From contig JBBQFL010000006.1 of the NCBI GenBank assembly GCA_038321965.1, positions 1 through 64,000 on the forward strand: a stretch of 64,000 nucleotides of DNA, written 5' to 3'. Position numbers and translations under genes: made by a program. Position 1 is the first letter of the stretch; the number at the start of each line of letters is the position of its first letter. Source of the stretch: UKL13-2 sp038321965 (GTDB lineage Bacteria; Pseudomonadota; Gammaproteobacteria; Burkholderiales; Usitatibacteraceae). Below, piece after piece: positions 26,590 through 35,939 of the stretch. The notes below the pieces were generated by a model. It saw only the letters and a program-made list of their open reading frames with translations, ran no database searches and was not told the origin of the DNA.

Positions 26590-27207
26590 ATGGACAACAA
26601 CGATAACAAGCGCGCGGAGAATTATCCAACCCGATACTTCGACCGGCACTTTGGCCTTGAAGCCGCAAAAATTCTGCCCGGTGAATATTTCGCGACTGAC
26701 AAGAATATGGTCCTCGTCACCGTGCTCGGTTCGTGTGTTACGGCATGCCTTCGCGACAACCGTGCGGGCGTCGGCGGGATGAATCATTTCATGCTGCCGC
26801 GCAGTGAACAGGATCCCGCCAATCCAATTTCAATGTCGGCGCGTTACGGTACATTTGCGATGGAGATTCTGATCAACCAGTTGCAGAAGATGGGCGCGCG
26901 GCGCGAGAATATGGAAGCGAAAGTTTTCGGTGGCGGCAATGTGCTGCGTGGGTTTACGGTCAACAGCATCGGTGAGGCCAACGCCAATTTCGTGACCGAA
27001 TATCTGCACAACGAAGGCATCAGGATCGTGGCCAAAGACCTGCTCGGCGTGCATCCGCGCAAACTGTATTATTTCCCGGGTACCGGTAAGGTACTGGTCA
27101 AGAAAATCAAGGAACTCCACAACCATACGATTGTGGAACGTGAAAGTGAGTACAACCTGCGGTTGCGTAATGTGGTCGTTGGTGGTGACGTGGAGATATT
27201 CAAGTGA
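26590..27207 (+). CDS. cheD: Chemoreceptor glutamine deamidase CheD
   Basis: CheD deamidates specific receptor glutamines so that they can be methylated, and can affect CheY signalling. The 205-residue protein carries the catalytic Cys49 in LGSCVTACLRD and His66 in GGMNHFMLP, as in other CheD proteins. KVFGGGNVL and HPRKLYYFPGTG are also typical. It is 5 bp after cheR and overlaps cheB by four bases (GTGA). Confidence 0.95.
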   Translation: MDNNDNKRAENYPTRYFDRHFGLEAAKILPGEYFATDKNMVLVTVLGSCVTACLRDNRAGVGGMNHFMLPRSEQDPANPISMSARYGTFAMEILINQLQKMGARRENMEAKVFGGGNVLRGFTVNSIGEANANFVTEYLHNEGIRIVAKDLLGVHPRKLYYFPGTGKVLVKKIKELHNHTIVERESEYNLRLRNVVVGGDVEIFK

Positions 27208-28301
27208 AAATCAAAGTTCTGGTGGTTGACGATTCGGCGCTGATCCGAAATATCCTCAAAGAGATTATCAACGAGCAAAGCGACATGATGGTGGTCGGTG
27301 CAGCGCCTGACCCCTTGGTGGCGCGTGAAATGATTCGTTCGCTGAATCCGGATGTGCTCACGCTGGACATCGAGATGCCCAACATGAACGGGCTGTCGTT
27401 CCTGAAGCGTCTAATGCGGGTACGACCGATGCCCGTCGTGATGTTGTCCTCGCATACGCAAGAGGGCTCCGATATTGCGTTCCGGGCATTGGCCATGGGC
27501 GCAGTGGATTTTGTCGGCAAACCGGTTGCGGGTGAATCCACCGACGACGATTATGCACAAGTGATCGTTGAAAAAATTCGCGGCGCCTACGCCGCCCGCG
27601 ACAAGATCGAGCCACTCGATATCAATCGCGCTGTGGACGCCGATGAAGTGTTGCCGATGCTGGGTAGCGCTGCAACCGTGCAGAACCGCGTCATCGTCAT
27701 CGGCGCTTCAACCGGGGGAGCCGAAGCGCTAAAGGACATTCTCGTCTCCGTGCCGGAGGACTGCCCGGCAATCCTGATCGCGCAACACATGCCCGGCACA
27801 TTTACCAAACTTTTCGCCAAACGCCTGGACGGCCTATGCAAGATCACGGTTAAGGAAGCTGAAGACAACGAGCCGGTTTTGCCTGGTCACGCCTACATCG
27901 CACCCGGAGGATTTCACTTGCGGCTGGAGCGCTTTGGGTCACGCGGCTACGGCATCAAGATCGGCAGCGACGCGGCCGTCAATCTGCATCGTCCGTCCGT
28001 CGACGTGCTATTCATGTCAGCCGCGGAATCTGCCGGTGCGGATGCAATCGGTGTCATTCTCACCGGTATGGGAAAAGACGGAGCGCATGGACTGCTGGCG
28101 ATGCGCAAGAAAGGCGCGTTTACGATTGCACAAGATGAAGCCAGCTCGATCGTGTTCGGCATGCCAAAAGAAGCGATCGATATTGGGGCAGCCGAAATGG
28201 TCGCGCCGCTCAATCAGATCGCACGGCGCATCATGAGCAATCTCGCCGGCGTAGGAAATGATGTTGGCGGCGCAAATGGCGGGGATAAAACGAACGAATA
28301 G
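27204..28301 (+). CDS. cheB: Chemotaxis protein-glutamate methylesterase CheB
   Basis: CheB removes methyl groups from receptors and can deamidate them. The 365-residue protein has a receiver domain (D10, phosphoacceptor D55 in LTLDIEMPNMNG, and a Lys in VGKPV) and an esterase domain with the Ser-His-Asp triad in IGASTGGAEAL, IAQHMPGTFT and TGMGKDGAHGL. The start is GTG 27204, overlapping the cheD stop. It closes the chemotaxis operon, which is followed by a dispersed palindrome. Confidence 0.96.
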   Translation: MKIKVLVVDDSALIRNILKEIINEQSDMMVVGAAPDPLVAREMIRSLNPDVLTLDIEMPNMNGLSFLKRLMRVRPMPVVMLSSHTQEGSDIAFRALAMGAVDFVGKPVAGESTDDDYAQVIVEKIRGAYAARDKIEPLDINRAVDADEVLPMLGSAATVQNRVIVIGASTGGAEALKDILVSVPEDCPAILIAQHMPGTFTKLFAKRLDGLCKITVKEAEDNEPVLPGHAYIAPGGFHLRLERFGSRGYGIKIGSDAAVNLHRPSVDVLFMSAAESAGADAIGVILTGMGKDGAHGLLAMRKKGAFTIAQDEASSIVFGMPKEAIDIGAAEMVAPLNQIARRIMSNLAGVGNDVGGANGGDKTNE

Positions 28302-28321
28302 CTGGCCAATGCAATGGCGTA

Positions 28322-28385
28322 GAATGTCTATTGACGCGGCTTACAGGCACAAAATGCTTGGCAACCCGCGTCATTGCTGGAGTTT
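28322..28385. repeat. Dispersed 65-bp palindrome, copy 3
   Basis: Left end ATTGACGCGG and right end CCGCGTCATTGCTGGAGTTT are complementary around a CAGGCACAAAATGC centre. It lies between convergent cheB and ispF and may end transcripts from both sides. Confidence 0.6.
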
Positions 28386-28450
28386 CAGGAATTACGGGGC
28401 TGGCTCAGGTCGTTAATGGCACGTCTTACATAGCTTCCTTGTCCACTTCA

Positions 28451-28933
28451 TCACGCGTGGTTCAGCAAACACACCGCCTCAGCGGCGATGCCCTCGCCCC
28501 GCCCGGTAAAGCCAAGCTTCTCTGTCGTCGTTGCCTTCACATTTATCTGCGACGCATCGACGCCAAGATCGGCTGCGATATTGGCGATCATCATGGCGAT
28601 ATGCGGCGCCATCCTCGGTGCCTGCGCGATGATGGTGGCATCCACGTTGCCAATGCTAAATCCCCGTGCCGCGAGCTTGCTCGCAGCAATGCGCAGCAGT
28701 TCCCGGCTGTCTATCGCTTTGTAGCGAACATCGCTATCCGGAAAGTGCAAGCCGATATCGCCCATGCCTGCAGCACCCAGCAATGCGTCCGAGATCGCAT
28801 GCAGTAAGACGTCGGCATCGGAGTGGCCCAACAAGCCGCGATCATGATCAATCGTCACGCCGCCGATGATGAGAGCCCTGCCCGGCACCAGCTGATGCAC
28901 ATCAAACCCATGACCTACGCGAATCGTCGCCAT
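28451..28933 (-). CDS. ispF: 2-C-methyl-D-erythritol 2,4-cyclodiphosphate synthase
   Basis: IspF performs the cyclisation step of the MEP isoprenoid pathway as a trimer. The 160-residue protein has the metal ligands D11 and H13 (GHGFDVHQLVPG), the loop GHSDADVLLHAISDALLGAAG, and the C-terminal KATTTEKLGFTGRGEGIA. It follows ispD by four bases on the minus strand. Confidence 0.96.
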   Translation of the reverse strand: MATIRVGHGFDVHQLVPGRALIIGGVTIDHDRGLLGHSDADVLLHAISDALLGAAGMGDIGLHFPDSDVRYKAIDSRELLRIAASKLAARGFSIGNVDATIIAQAPRMAPHIAMMIANIAADLGVDASQINVKATTTEKLGFTGRGEGIAAEAVCLLNHA

Positions 28934-28937
28934 CGTC

Positions 28938-29636
28938 TTAATCCTCGCTCAGTAGCATGCGCGCCAGTTTCAAATCCGGCGCGTACGTCACTTTCAAATT
29001 TGCGCTGTCGCCCATCACCAGTTTTGGCTGATGCCCCAGTGTCTCGATTGCCTGCGCTTCATCGGTTGCTTCCGGACAAATAGCCAGTGATTTCCGCAGC
29101 AAGTGCGATCTAAACATCTGCGGTGTTTGCGCACGCCACAGCCGTTCACGTGAAACGGTTTTTTCGACGCGCAGATTGCCATCATCAAATTTTATCGTGT
29201 CGTTCAGCGGCAATGCCAGCAGACCACCAACAGAATCATTTTCGAGTTCATCAATAAACTGTTCAATTAGTTCCGGTCGAATGCATGGACGTGCCGCATC
29301 GTGCACCATCACCCAATCGTCCGTACCAACGATCACGCGGCCTGCAATTGCATCGAGACCGTTTATTACCGTCTGGGTGCGAGAACTGCCGCCGACACGC
29401 GCGGTCGAAACCGTGCTTCCCAACAGCGCCCAATCCGCTTGATAGTTTTGCCAGTGATTGTCGTCTGGTGAAAGTACCACGGTGATGTCGCTTATGCGCG
29501 AGACTTTTGACAGCGCGAACAAGGTGTGGAATATCAGCGGATGGCCGGAAATATCAAGGTATTGTTTGGGTAGTGCATCACCGAATCGCGTTCCGGTACC
29601 GGCAGCCGGCACCAGTACCATTATTTTTGTCTTCAT
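28938..29636 (-). CDS. ispD: 2-C-methyl-D-erythritol 4-phosphate cytidylyltransferase
   Basis: IspD makes CDP-methylerythritol in the MEP pathway. The 232-residue protein has the CTP-binding start VLVPAAGTGTRFGDALPKQYL, then VMVHDAARPCI and the C-terminal MGDSANLKVTYAPDL. ATG 29636 gives the usual length; an ATG seven codons upstream (29657) is possible. ispD and ispF form one operon on the minus strand. Confidence 0.95.
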   Translation of the reverse strand: MKTKIMVLVPAAGTGTRFGDALPKQYLDISGHPLIFHTLFALSKVSRISDITVVLSPDDNHWQNYQADWALLGSTVSTARVGGSSRTQTVINGLDAIAGRVIVGTDDWVMVHDAARPCIRPELIEQFIDELENDSVGGLLALPLNDTIKFDDGNLRVEKTVSRERLWRAQTPQMFRSHLLRKSLAICPEATDEAQAIETLGHQPKLVMGDSANLKVTYAPDLKLARMLLSED

Positions 29637-29758
29637 CAATTTTGTCGTAGGCAACATCAGTCGTTCAGGGAAACTGATTATCTCACCACGATGTAAACAT
29701 CACGTAAACTGAATCCGGGATTTCGCGACGGTAACAAAAATTCAAACACCAAAAAAAC

Positions 29759-31276
29759 ATGAAACGCCGCTTGATATTGCGTTCGATACTTGTCGCGTTT
29801 GCCGTCGCGGTTATTGTCGTATTCGCGACCGTCAGCGTCAGACAGGCGAACTTCGCTCCCGAATGGCTGAATCTGCCATTGAAAGCACCACGCGTTTCGG
29901 GCGAGCTTGTCATCCTGACATTGCGCGGTCCGACCACCACGCAGGATGTTCCGCAAGCAGGTAAACGCAAGGACGAGACGCAGACCGGATTTGAGCATGA
30001 TCTGGCGACGCTATTCGCAAAAGAACTCGGCGTCATTCCAAAATTTGTGGTGATGCCCAGCCAACAAAAACTGCTTGCTGCCCTACTCGAAAATCGCGGC
30101 CATCTGGCTGCTGCTGGACTGGTCCCAACTGTCGATCTGCGAGCAAAGTTTGCCTTTAGCCAAAGCTACAAACAGGTTCAGCACCAATTGATTTACTCGG
30201 CCGCTGATGACAAACCAAAATCACTGCGCGACGCGAACGGAAAACGCATCGCCGTGATTGCCGAGTCGCCCGCCCACGACCTGTTACGCGAAATGACGGG
30301 CGACTTTCCCGGCATTGCCATCGACGTCATTCCAAACGAATCGCACACCGACGAATTGCTGAGGCGCGTCGAGAAGAAAGAGAGCGACTTTGCGATCATT
30401 GACAGCAGCGCGTTCGCGGTCAGCAAACATTTGCATCCTGATGTCGCAAAGGCATTCAACGTCGGCCGCGAAAACAAACTGGCATGGGCGTTTGCACCAA
30501 ATACTGACTACGACCTGCAGCAGAGCGCCGTACAGTTTTTTGACAAGATCCGTAACAACGGCACACTCAGTCAACTCATCGATCGCTATTACGGTCACGT
30601 TGATCGCATTCAGGCCGCAGACTCCGGCGCCATCATCGAAAAAATACAGACCGTATTGCCCAAGCTGAAGCCGCTTTTCCACGAAGCCCAACATTTGACC
30701 GGTATCGATTGGCGGATCATCGCGGCCATTGGGTACCAGGAGTCCCACTGGGACCCGCTGGCAACCTCCCCGACTGGCGTACGCGGACTGATGATGCTCA
30801 CCGAAGACACGGCTGATCGCATGAAAGTGAAGAATCGGCTTGATGCCCGCGAATCGATTATCGGCGGAGCGAAATACATCGTCTTGCTGCGCGAAATCAT
30901 TCCAGCGCGCATCGTCGAGCCTGATCGTACCTGGCTGGCACTGGCCGCCTACAATCAGGGCTACGGGCATCTTGAAGACGCGCGAATTCTTGCGCAACGG
31001 CTGAAGCTCAATGCGGATTCATGGCTCGATGTTCGCAAGGCATACCTCAAACTCCGCGAGCCAGAGCATTACGAACAACTCAAGCACGGCTTTGCCCGCG
31101 GCGACGAGACGGCGCAGTTTGTCGAGAATATCCGCAACTACACCGACATCCTTACACGACTTGAAAAGCCGCTGGACCTGGACATACGCTACGACTTGCA
31201 ACTCGACGACACCACCCTCAGTATTGGCGCGCCCAAGCGGGTTCAACCCGCTTCAAATGTATCCACATCCAAGTGA
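29759..31276 (+). CDS. mltF: Membrane-bound lytic murein transglycosylase MltF
   Basis: MltF cleaves peptidoglycan glycan strands. The 505-residue protein has an N-terminal membrane segment (ILRSILVAFAVAVIVVFATV), a solute-binding-protein-like regulatory domain (GFEHDLATLFAKELGVIPKFV onward), and a lytic transglycosylase domain with catalytic Glu in GYQESHWDPLATSPTGVRGL. No lipobox Cys follows the signal, unlike some homologs. The 3' end overlaps the convergent phosphatase gene by 34 bp. Confidence 0.93.
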   Translation: MKRRLILRSILVAFAVAVIVVFATVSVRQANFAPEWLNLPLKAPRVSGELVILTLRGPTTTQDVPQAGKRKDETQTGFEHDLATLFAKELGVIPKFVVMPSQQKLLAALLENRGHLAAAGLVPTVDLRAKFAFSQSYKQVQHQLIYSAADDKPKSLRDANGKRIAVIAESPAHDLLREMTGDFPGIAIDVIPNESHTDELLRRVEKKESDFAIIDSSAFAVSKHLHPDVAKAFNVGRENKLAWAFAPNTDYDLQQSAVQFFDKIRNNGTLSQLIDRYYGHVDRIQAADSGAIIEKIQTVLPKLKPLFHEAQHLTGIDWRIIAAIGYQESHWDPLATSPTGVRGLMMLTEDTADRMKVKNRLDARESIIGGAKYIVLLREIIPARIVEPDRTWLALAAYNQGYGHLEDARILAQRLKLNADSWLDVRKAYLKLREPEHYEQLKHGFARGDETAQFVENIRNYTDILTRLEKPLDLDIRYDLQLDDTTLSIGAPKRVQPASNVSTSK

Positions 31277-31872
31277 CTGGTGTCACCCCAGATTTCAATC
31301 TTCCAACCGTCGTGGCCTGCAGAAATGCGGTTATAGCCGACATTCGGGATGGCAATTTTTTGGGAACCGACCGGCAGAACATTGAGCCAGCGATAAATGA
31401 CGCCAAGCACGCCGCCATGCGTGACGACCAGCACACGCTTGCCCACATACACTTTGCAGATACGTTCAATCGACGCCCTTATGCGTTGATGAAATACAGC
31501 ACGACTCTCACCTTCTGGCAGCGTAAATTCTGCATCGACCAAACCGGTGGTCGAAAACATCTGCGGATACCGCATTTCCATCTCGGCGTAGGTCAAACCC
31601 TCGCCGGTGCCGAAGCAGCGCTCGCGCAAAGACGAGTCTAGTGCCACAGCCAATGCCCGCCCTTTGACGAGGATCTCGGCCGTGTGCCGTACTCTGCCGA
31701 GATCGCTTGCGACGACCACATCGATGTGCTCTTCCACCAACCGCATCGCGCATGCCTCCGCCTGGGCGATGCCTTCCGGCGTCAAATCACTATTGAGATG
31801 TCCCTGGATGCGGTGCTCGCGATTCCAGAAGGTTTCCCCATGACGGATGACGATGAGTGTTGTGTCCGTCAT
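31243..31872 (-). CDS. Histidine phosphatase family protein
   Basis: A 209-residue phosphoglycerate-mutase-like phosphatase. The phosphohistidine motif is VIRHGETFWN, the second Arg lies in ASDLGRVRHTAEIL, Glu in LRERCFGTGEGLTY and the second His in VVTHGGVLGVIYR. This set fits GpmB/CobC-type acid phosphatases. The substrate cannot be told from sequence, and no cobalamin genes are near. Its stop lies inside the end of mltF on the opposite strand. Confidence 0.85.
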   Translation of the reverse strand: MTDTTLIVIRHGETFWNREHRIQGHLNSDLTPEGIAQAEACAMRLVEEHIDVVVASDLGRVRHTAEILVKGRALAVALDSSLRERCFGTGEGLTYAEMEMRYPQMFSTTGLVDAEFTLPEGESRAVFHQRIRASIERICKVYVGKRVLVVTHGGVLGVIYRWLNVLPVGSQKIAIPNVGYNRISAGHDGWKIEIWGDTSHLDVDTFEAG

Positions 31873-31903
31873 CCCGGCAAGCCCGCCACCGGCGAAACGA
31901 ACT

Positions 31904-33181
31904 TCATTTGCCCGCTTCCAGCTTCGTCATACCACCCATATACGGCACCAACGTTTCCGGTACCGTCACGCTGCCATCGGCGTTCTGATAGTTCTCCAGC
32001 ACGGCAACCAGTGTACGACCCACGGCGAGGCCAGAACCATTGAGCGTATGCACATTCTGCGTACGGCCCTTCTCATCCTTGAAGCGCGCCATCATGCGCC
32101 GCGCCTGGAATGCTTCATAGTTCGAGCACGAAGAAATTTCACGATAGGTACTCTGTGCCGGCAACCAAACCTCGAGGTCATACGTCTTGGCCGACGCAAA
32201 CCCGATGTCGCCGGTGCAGAGCAGCATGGTGCGATAGGGAAGCTCCAGCTTTTGCAGAATGCGCTCCGCGTGTGCGGTCAGTTCCTCATGCGCCTCAGCA
32301 GATTTATCCGGATGCACGACTTGCAATACCTCCACTTTGTCGAACTGATGCTGCCGGATCATGCCGCGTGTGTCCTTGCCATAGCTGCCGGCTTCCGAAC
32401 GAAAGCATGGGCTGTGACAGACGAATTTGAGTGGCAACTGCTTTAAGTCAACGATGGTGTCGCGCACAAAATTGGTCACCGGATACTCGGCAGTGGGAAT
32501 CAAATACAGATCTCGCCCCTCGATCTTGAACAGATCATCCTTGAATTTGGCCAGCGATGAAACGCCGTCCGCCGTTTCGCCCGAGACCAAGTACGGCACA
32601 TACACCTCCGTGTAGCCATGCTCGGCCGTATGCGTATCCAGCATCATTTGGGCAAGCGCCCGCTGCATGCGTGCGACAGCGCCCTTGAGTACCGTGAATC
32701 GCGAGCCTGAAAGCTTGGTCGCTGTTTCAAAATCGATGCCGCCCAACGCCTCGCCAAGATCGACGTGATCCTTTGGCGTGAAATCGAAAACTCTCGGCGT
32801 GCCAATACGGCGTACTTCGACGTTTTCCAATTCCGATTTGCCCTGCGGCACTTCGCTGCGCGGGATATTGGGTATGGTGCGCAGGAATCCGCTGAGCTTC
32901 GCCTGCACTTCGGCGAGCGCGACTTCATTGGCCTTGAGTTCATCACCAACGCCGACGACTTCTGCCATTACACCGGCGGTGTCTTCACCTCTGCTCTTGA
33001 GAATGCCAATCTGCTTTGAGGCAGCGTTGCGTTTGGCTTGCAGTTCTTCGGTTTTGGTCTGTAGCTGTTTGCGATGGTCTTCAAGACCGCGAAACGTCTG
33101 CTCATCAAACGTCACGCCGCGTCTTGCCAGGCCCGCAACGACCGCAGGTAGTTCTTTGCGAAGCTGTTGAATATCTAACAT
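31904..33181 (-). CDS. serS: Seryl-tRNA synthetase
   Basis: SerS charges serine tRNAs and the selenocysteine tRNA if present. The 425-residue class II synthetase has the N-terminal coiled-coil arm (residues about 27-100), motif 2 (VCHSPCFRSEAGSYGKDTRGMIRQHQF) and motif 3 (NGSGLAVGRTLVAVLENYQ). It is on the minus strand, downstream of rarA with about 195 bp between. Confidence 0.97.
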   Translation of the reverse strand: MLDIQQLRKELPAVVAGLARRGVTFDEQTFRGLEDHRKQLQTKTEELQAKRNAASKQIGILKSRGEDTAGVMAEVVGVGDELKANEVALAEVQAKLSGFLRTIPNIPRSEVPQGKSELENVEVRRIGTPRVFDFTPKDHVDLGEALGGIDFETATKLSGSRFTVLKGAVARMQRALAQMMLDTHTAEHGYTEVYVPYLVSGETADGVSSLAKFKDDLFKIEGRDLYLIPTAEYPVTNFVRDTIVDLKQLPLKFVCHSPCFRSEAGSYGKDTRGMIRQHQFDKVEVLQVVHPDKSAEAHEELTAHAERILQKLELPYRTMLLCTGDIGFASAKTYDLEVWLPAQSTYREISSCSNYEAFQARRMMARFKDEKGRTQNVHTLNGSGLAVGRTLVAVLENYQNADGSVTVPETLVPYMGGMTKLEAGK

Positions 33182-33375
33182 GGGTACTCCTTGATTTCTG
33201 GTATTGGGTTCAGATTGCCCGTGTCCGTACTCGCGGACAGGGCAAAAAAATTGGGGGAGAAACGGGTTTCGCGCGCGCCCTCGACGGGCGTGGGAAGGCG
33301 AGCGCTACAAAGATCGAGAGGAGCGGCTGGAGGGGCGGCTTTGTGAAAAGCGGCGCAGAAGTTTGACGAACCTGT

Positions 33376-34791
33376 TCATGACTTGGATTTTCCATCAAGT
33401 TCGCGTAAGTGCGCAAGTTTTTCGCGAATTTTCGCTTCCAGCCCGCGCTCGGTCGGCTGGTACCAGTCGGGCCTTACCATACCATCTGGAAAGTAGTTTT
33501 CCCCTGCGGCATAGCCCTCTTCCTCGGTGTGCGCGTAACGGTAATCCTTGCCCATGCCGAGGTTTTTCATCAGCTTGGTCGGCGCATTGCGAATGTGCAT
33601 CGGTACCGGGCGAGATTCATCCTGCGCGATGAAGGCCCGCGCCGCGTTGTAGGCGTTGTAGACGGCATTAGATTTGGCGGCGATGGCGAGATAGATCACA
33701 GCTTCAGCCAACGCCAGCTCACCTTCGGGTGAACCCAGACGCTCGTAGACATCAGCGGCACTCAGCGTGATGTCAAGCGCGCGCGGATCGGCGAGGCCAA
33801 TGTCCTCGGTAGCCACGCGGATCATGCGCCGCGCCAGATAGCGCGGGTCGGCGCCGCCATCGAGCATGCGGCAAAACCAATACAGCGAGGCATCAGGATC
33901 GGAGCCACGCACGCTCTTGTGGAGTGCGGAAATCTGATCGTAGAAATTATCGCCGCCCTTGTCGAAGCGCCGCGCAGCACGGGCGAGCACGGTTTCGACG
34001 AAGGTCGCGTCTATCGTTTTTGCGCCCGCGTTTTCAGCGGCAATAGCGAGTTGTTCGACGAGATTGATCAGCCGTCGCCCATCGCCGTCGGCCATGCCGA
34101 TGATTTTCTCTTTTGCCGCCGCCTCAATCGCCACCACTCGTTCATCCGTTCGCCCTGAGCCTGTCGAAGGGCCCTTCGAAAGGCTCAGGGCGAACGGTGA
34201 AGAAGCATCCACCGCGCGATCAAACAACCCACTCAGCGCCACATCGTCCAGCGGCTTCAACACATATACCGACGCACGCGACAGCAAGGCGTTGTTCAAT
34301 TCAAACGATGGATTTTCGGTGGTCGCGCCGATAAAAGTCACCAGCCCCGACTCCACATGTGGCAAAAACGCATCCTGCTGACTCTTGTTGAAGCGATGCA
34401 CCTCATCGACGAACAGTATCGTGCGGCGATTGAGATTGTCCCGATTTACCCGCGCCCGCTCGATGGCCTCGCGGATTTCTTTCACGCCGGACAGCACCGC
34501 GGAGAGCGCGATGAAATCGGATTCGAACGCGTGCGACATCAAGCGCGCGATCGTCGTCTTGCCCACGCCCGGCGGCCCCCACAGGATCATCGAATGCGGC
34601 TTACCCGATGCGAAGGCAATGGCAAGCGGCATACCATCGCCGGTGAGGTGTTCCTGCCCGATCACCTCGACAAGCTTGCGAGGCCGCAACTGCTCCGCCA
34701 GCGGCGCGCCTGGCACCGACTGGCTAGCTCCCTCTCCCTCGCGAGAGGGCTGGGGTGAGGGGCCAACGTTTGAGAACAGATCATTGACCAT
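33376..34791 (-). CDS. rarA: Replication-associated recombination protein A (RarA/MgsA)
   Basis: RarA is an AAA+ ATPase, related to clamp-loader subunits, that acts at stalled forks. Walker A is WGPPGVGKTTIARLM and Walker B is ILFVDEVHRFNKSQQD, followed by GATTENPSFELN. The 471 residues exceed the usual roughly 440 because two palindromic repeats are translated: SPQPSREGEGA near the N terminus (34730-34762) and FALSLSKGPSTGSGRT near residue 205 (34146-34197). Both keep the frame open, so the gene is probably functional. ATG 34791 is used; the conserved part begins at APLAEQLRPRKL. Confidence 0.92.
   Translation of the reverse strand: MVNDLFSNVGPSPQPSREGEGASQSVPGAPLAEQLRPRKLVEVIGQEHLTGDGMPLAIAFASGKPHSMILWGPPGVGKTTIARLMSHAFESDFIALSAVLSGVKEIREAIERARVNRDNLNRRTILFVDEVHRFNKSQQDAFLPHVESGLVTFIGATTENPSFELNNALLSRASVYVLKPLDDVALSGLFDRAVDASSPFALSLSKGPSTGSGRTDERVVAIEAAAKEKIIGMADGDGRRLINLVEQLAIAAENAGAKTIDATFVETVLARAARRFDKGGDNFYDQISALHKSVRGSDPDASLYWFCRMLDGGADPRYLARRMIRVATEDIGLADPRALDITLSAADVYERLGSPEGELALAEAVIYLAIAAKSNAVYNAYNAARAFIAQDESRPVPMHIRNAPTKLMKNLGMGKDYRYAHTEEEGYAAGENYFPDGMVRPDWYQPTERGLEAKIREKLAHLRELDGKSKS
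34146..34197. repeat. 52-bp palindromic repeat inside rarA
   Basis: Two 26-bp arms, CCGTTCGCCCTGAGCC plus a TCGAAGGG end, form a hairpin with one mismatch and no loop. I recognise TTCGCCCTGAGC...TCGAAGGGC as a mobile palindrome common in proteobacteria. It is inserted in frame in rarA and is read as FALSLSKGPSTGSGRT. Confidence 0.88.
34730..34762. repeat. CCCTCTCCC-type palindromic repeat inside rarA
   Basis: CCCTCTCCCTCGCGAGAGGG followed by CTGGGGTGAGGG, a short hairpin sequence found repeatedly between genes in many proteobacteria. Here it is translated on the minus strand as part of the poorly conserved N terminus of RarA (PSPQPSREGEG). Confidence 0.75.
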
Positions 34792-34808
34792 GAGAGGAGA
34801 AAATTTGC

Positions 34809-34874
34809 AAACACAAGCACCAGCGAGGCTCCCAAGACAGAAATAGCCGGAACACCGCTCCGGTGCTTGTGTTT
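34809..34874. repeat. Dispersed 65-bp palindrome, copy 4
   Basis: The most regular copy: AAACACAAGCACC at the left pairs with GGTGCTTGTGTTT at the right, 13 bp each, around a degenerate centre. It lies between the rarA start and the end of the integrase gene. Confidence 0.75.
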
Positions 34875-34929
34875 AGTAATTTAGTCGGCTATCGACTGCC
34901 ACAAGTAACCTCGCGCCATTATCGCCGTT

Positions 34930-35895
34930 CTATATGCGGTCCAGCGGACTGATCACGCCACGACCTGCTACCTTCAATACATGCGTATAAATCATGGTGG
35001 TCTTTACATCGGCGTGGCCGAGTAACTCTTGCACGCTGCGAATGTCGTAGCCAGATTGCAGCAGATGGGTGGCGAAGGAATGTCGCAGCGTATGTGGTGT
35101 CGCAGGCTTGTTGATGCCTGCCTGCTGTACGGCACGCTTGAAATCGCGCTGGAAAGTCTGATCGTACAGGTGATGCCTTCTCACGATGCCGGATCGAGGA
35201 TCTGCTGAGTATTGCGCCTGCGGAAACACCCAGAACCAACCCCAGCTTGCGCCCGCGCTGGGGTATTTTTTCGCCAGTGCATGCGGCAAGTACACCCCGG
35301 CTTTTCCGGCGGCAATATCCTTTGCCCAGATTGCGCGTGCGATTTCCAATTGCTGCTTTAGCGGGCTGGTCATTGCCTCGGGCAACATCACCACGCGGTC
35401 CTTGAATCCCTTCGCTTCGCGAATGACAATTGCATTGTGGTCGAAATTGACATCCTTTACCCTCAGTTGCAGTGCCTCAGTGATACGCATTCCAGTGCCA
35501 TAGAGCAACCTCGCCAGCACCGCGTGTTGACCAGCCATCAGCATAAAGATCGCGGCGACTTCATCGACCGTGAGTACACTCGGCAATCGACGCGGAACGG
35601 TTGGCCGCTCCAGGCCGTCCAGCCATGGAAGGTCAATCGACAGCACCTTTTGGTACAGAAAAAGTAACGAAGAAAGCGCCATACGGTGCGTGGAAACAGA
35701 CACCTTGCGTTCAACCGCGAGGTAGGTCAAAAATGCTCGCGCCTCATCAGCGCCCATCTGGGCAGGATGCCGAACACCCGACCAGCGGATGTATAAGCGA
35801 ATCCAATAGAGATAGGCCTCCTCGGTGCGAATGTTATAGCGCAAATAGCGTACCCGCTCCCGCACCTGATCCAGTACTTTCGTTACGGTTTCCAT
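34930..35895 (-). CDS. intI: Integron integrase IntI
   Basis: A tyrosine recombinase of 321 residues that inserts and excises gene cassettes. It carries the extra helix region special to IntI proteins (LPHALAKKYPSAGASWGWFW) followed by DPRSGIVRRHHLYDQTFQR, very close to IntI1. The catalytic residues are all present: Arg in GTGMRITEALQLR, His/Arg in HTLRHSFATHLL, His in LLGHADVKTTM and the nucleophile Tyr in IYTHVLK. It is divergent from the cassette array that starts at about 35.9 kb, the classical integron layout. It looks intact. No clear attI core site is visible in the 44 bp before the first cassette gene. Confidence 0.96.
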   Translation of the reverse strand: METVTKVLDQVRERVRYLRYNIRTEEAYLYWIRLYIRWSGVRHPAQMGADEARAFLTYLAVERKVSVSTHRMALSSLLFLYQKVLSIDLPWLDGLERPTVPRRLPSVLTVDEVAAIFMLMAGQHAVLARLLYGTGMRITEALQLRVKDVNFDHNAIVIREAKGFKDRVVMLPEAMTSPLKQQLEIARAIWAKDIAAGKAGVYLPHALAKKYPSAGASWGWFWVFPQAQYSADPRSGIVRRHHLYDQTFQRDFKRAVQQAGINKPATPHTLRHSFATHLLQSGYDIRSVQELLGHADVKTTMIYTHVLKVAGRGVISPLDRI

Positions 35896-35939
35896 ATCTT
35901 CGTATGGTGTTTTGTATTGCTAAGTGCTAATCTTCGCTT

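Noticed and set aside
35896..35939. attI site between intI and brnT
   Set aside because: No GTTRRRY core is visible in this short gap, so I do not annotate it, although the layout implies one.
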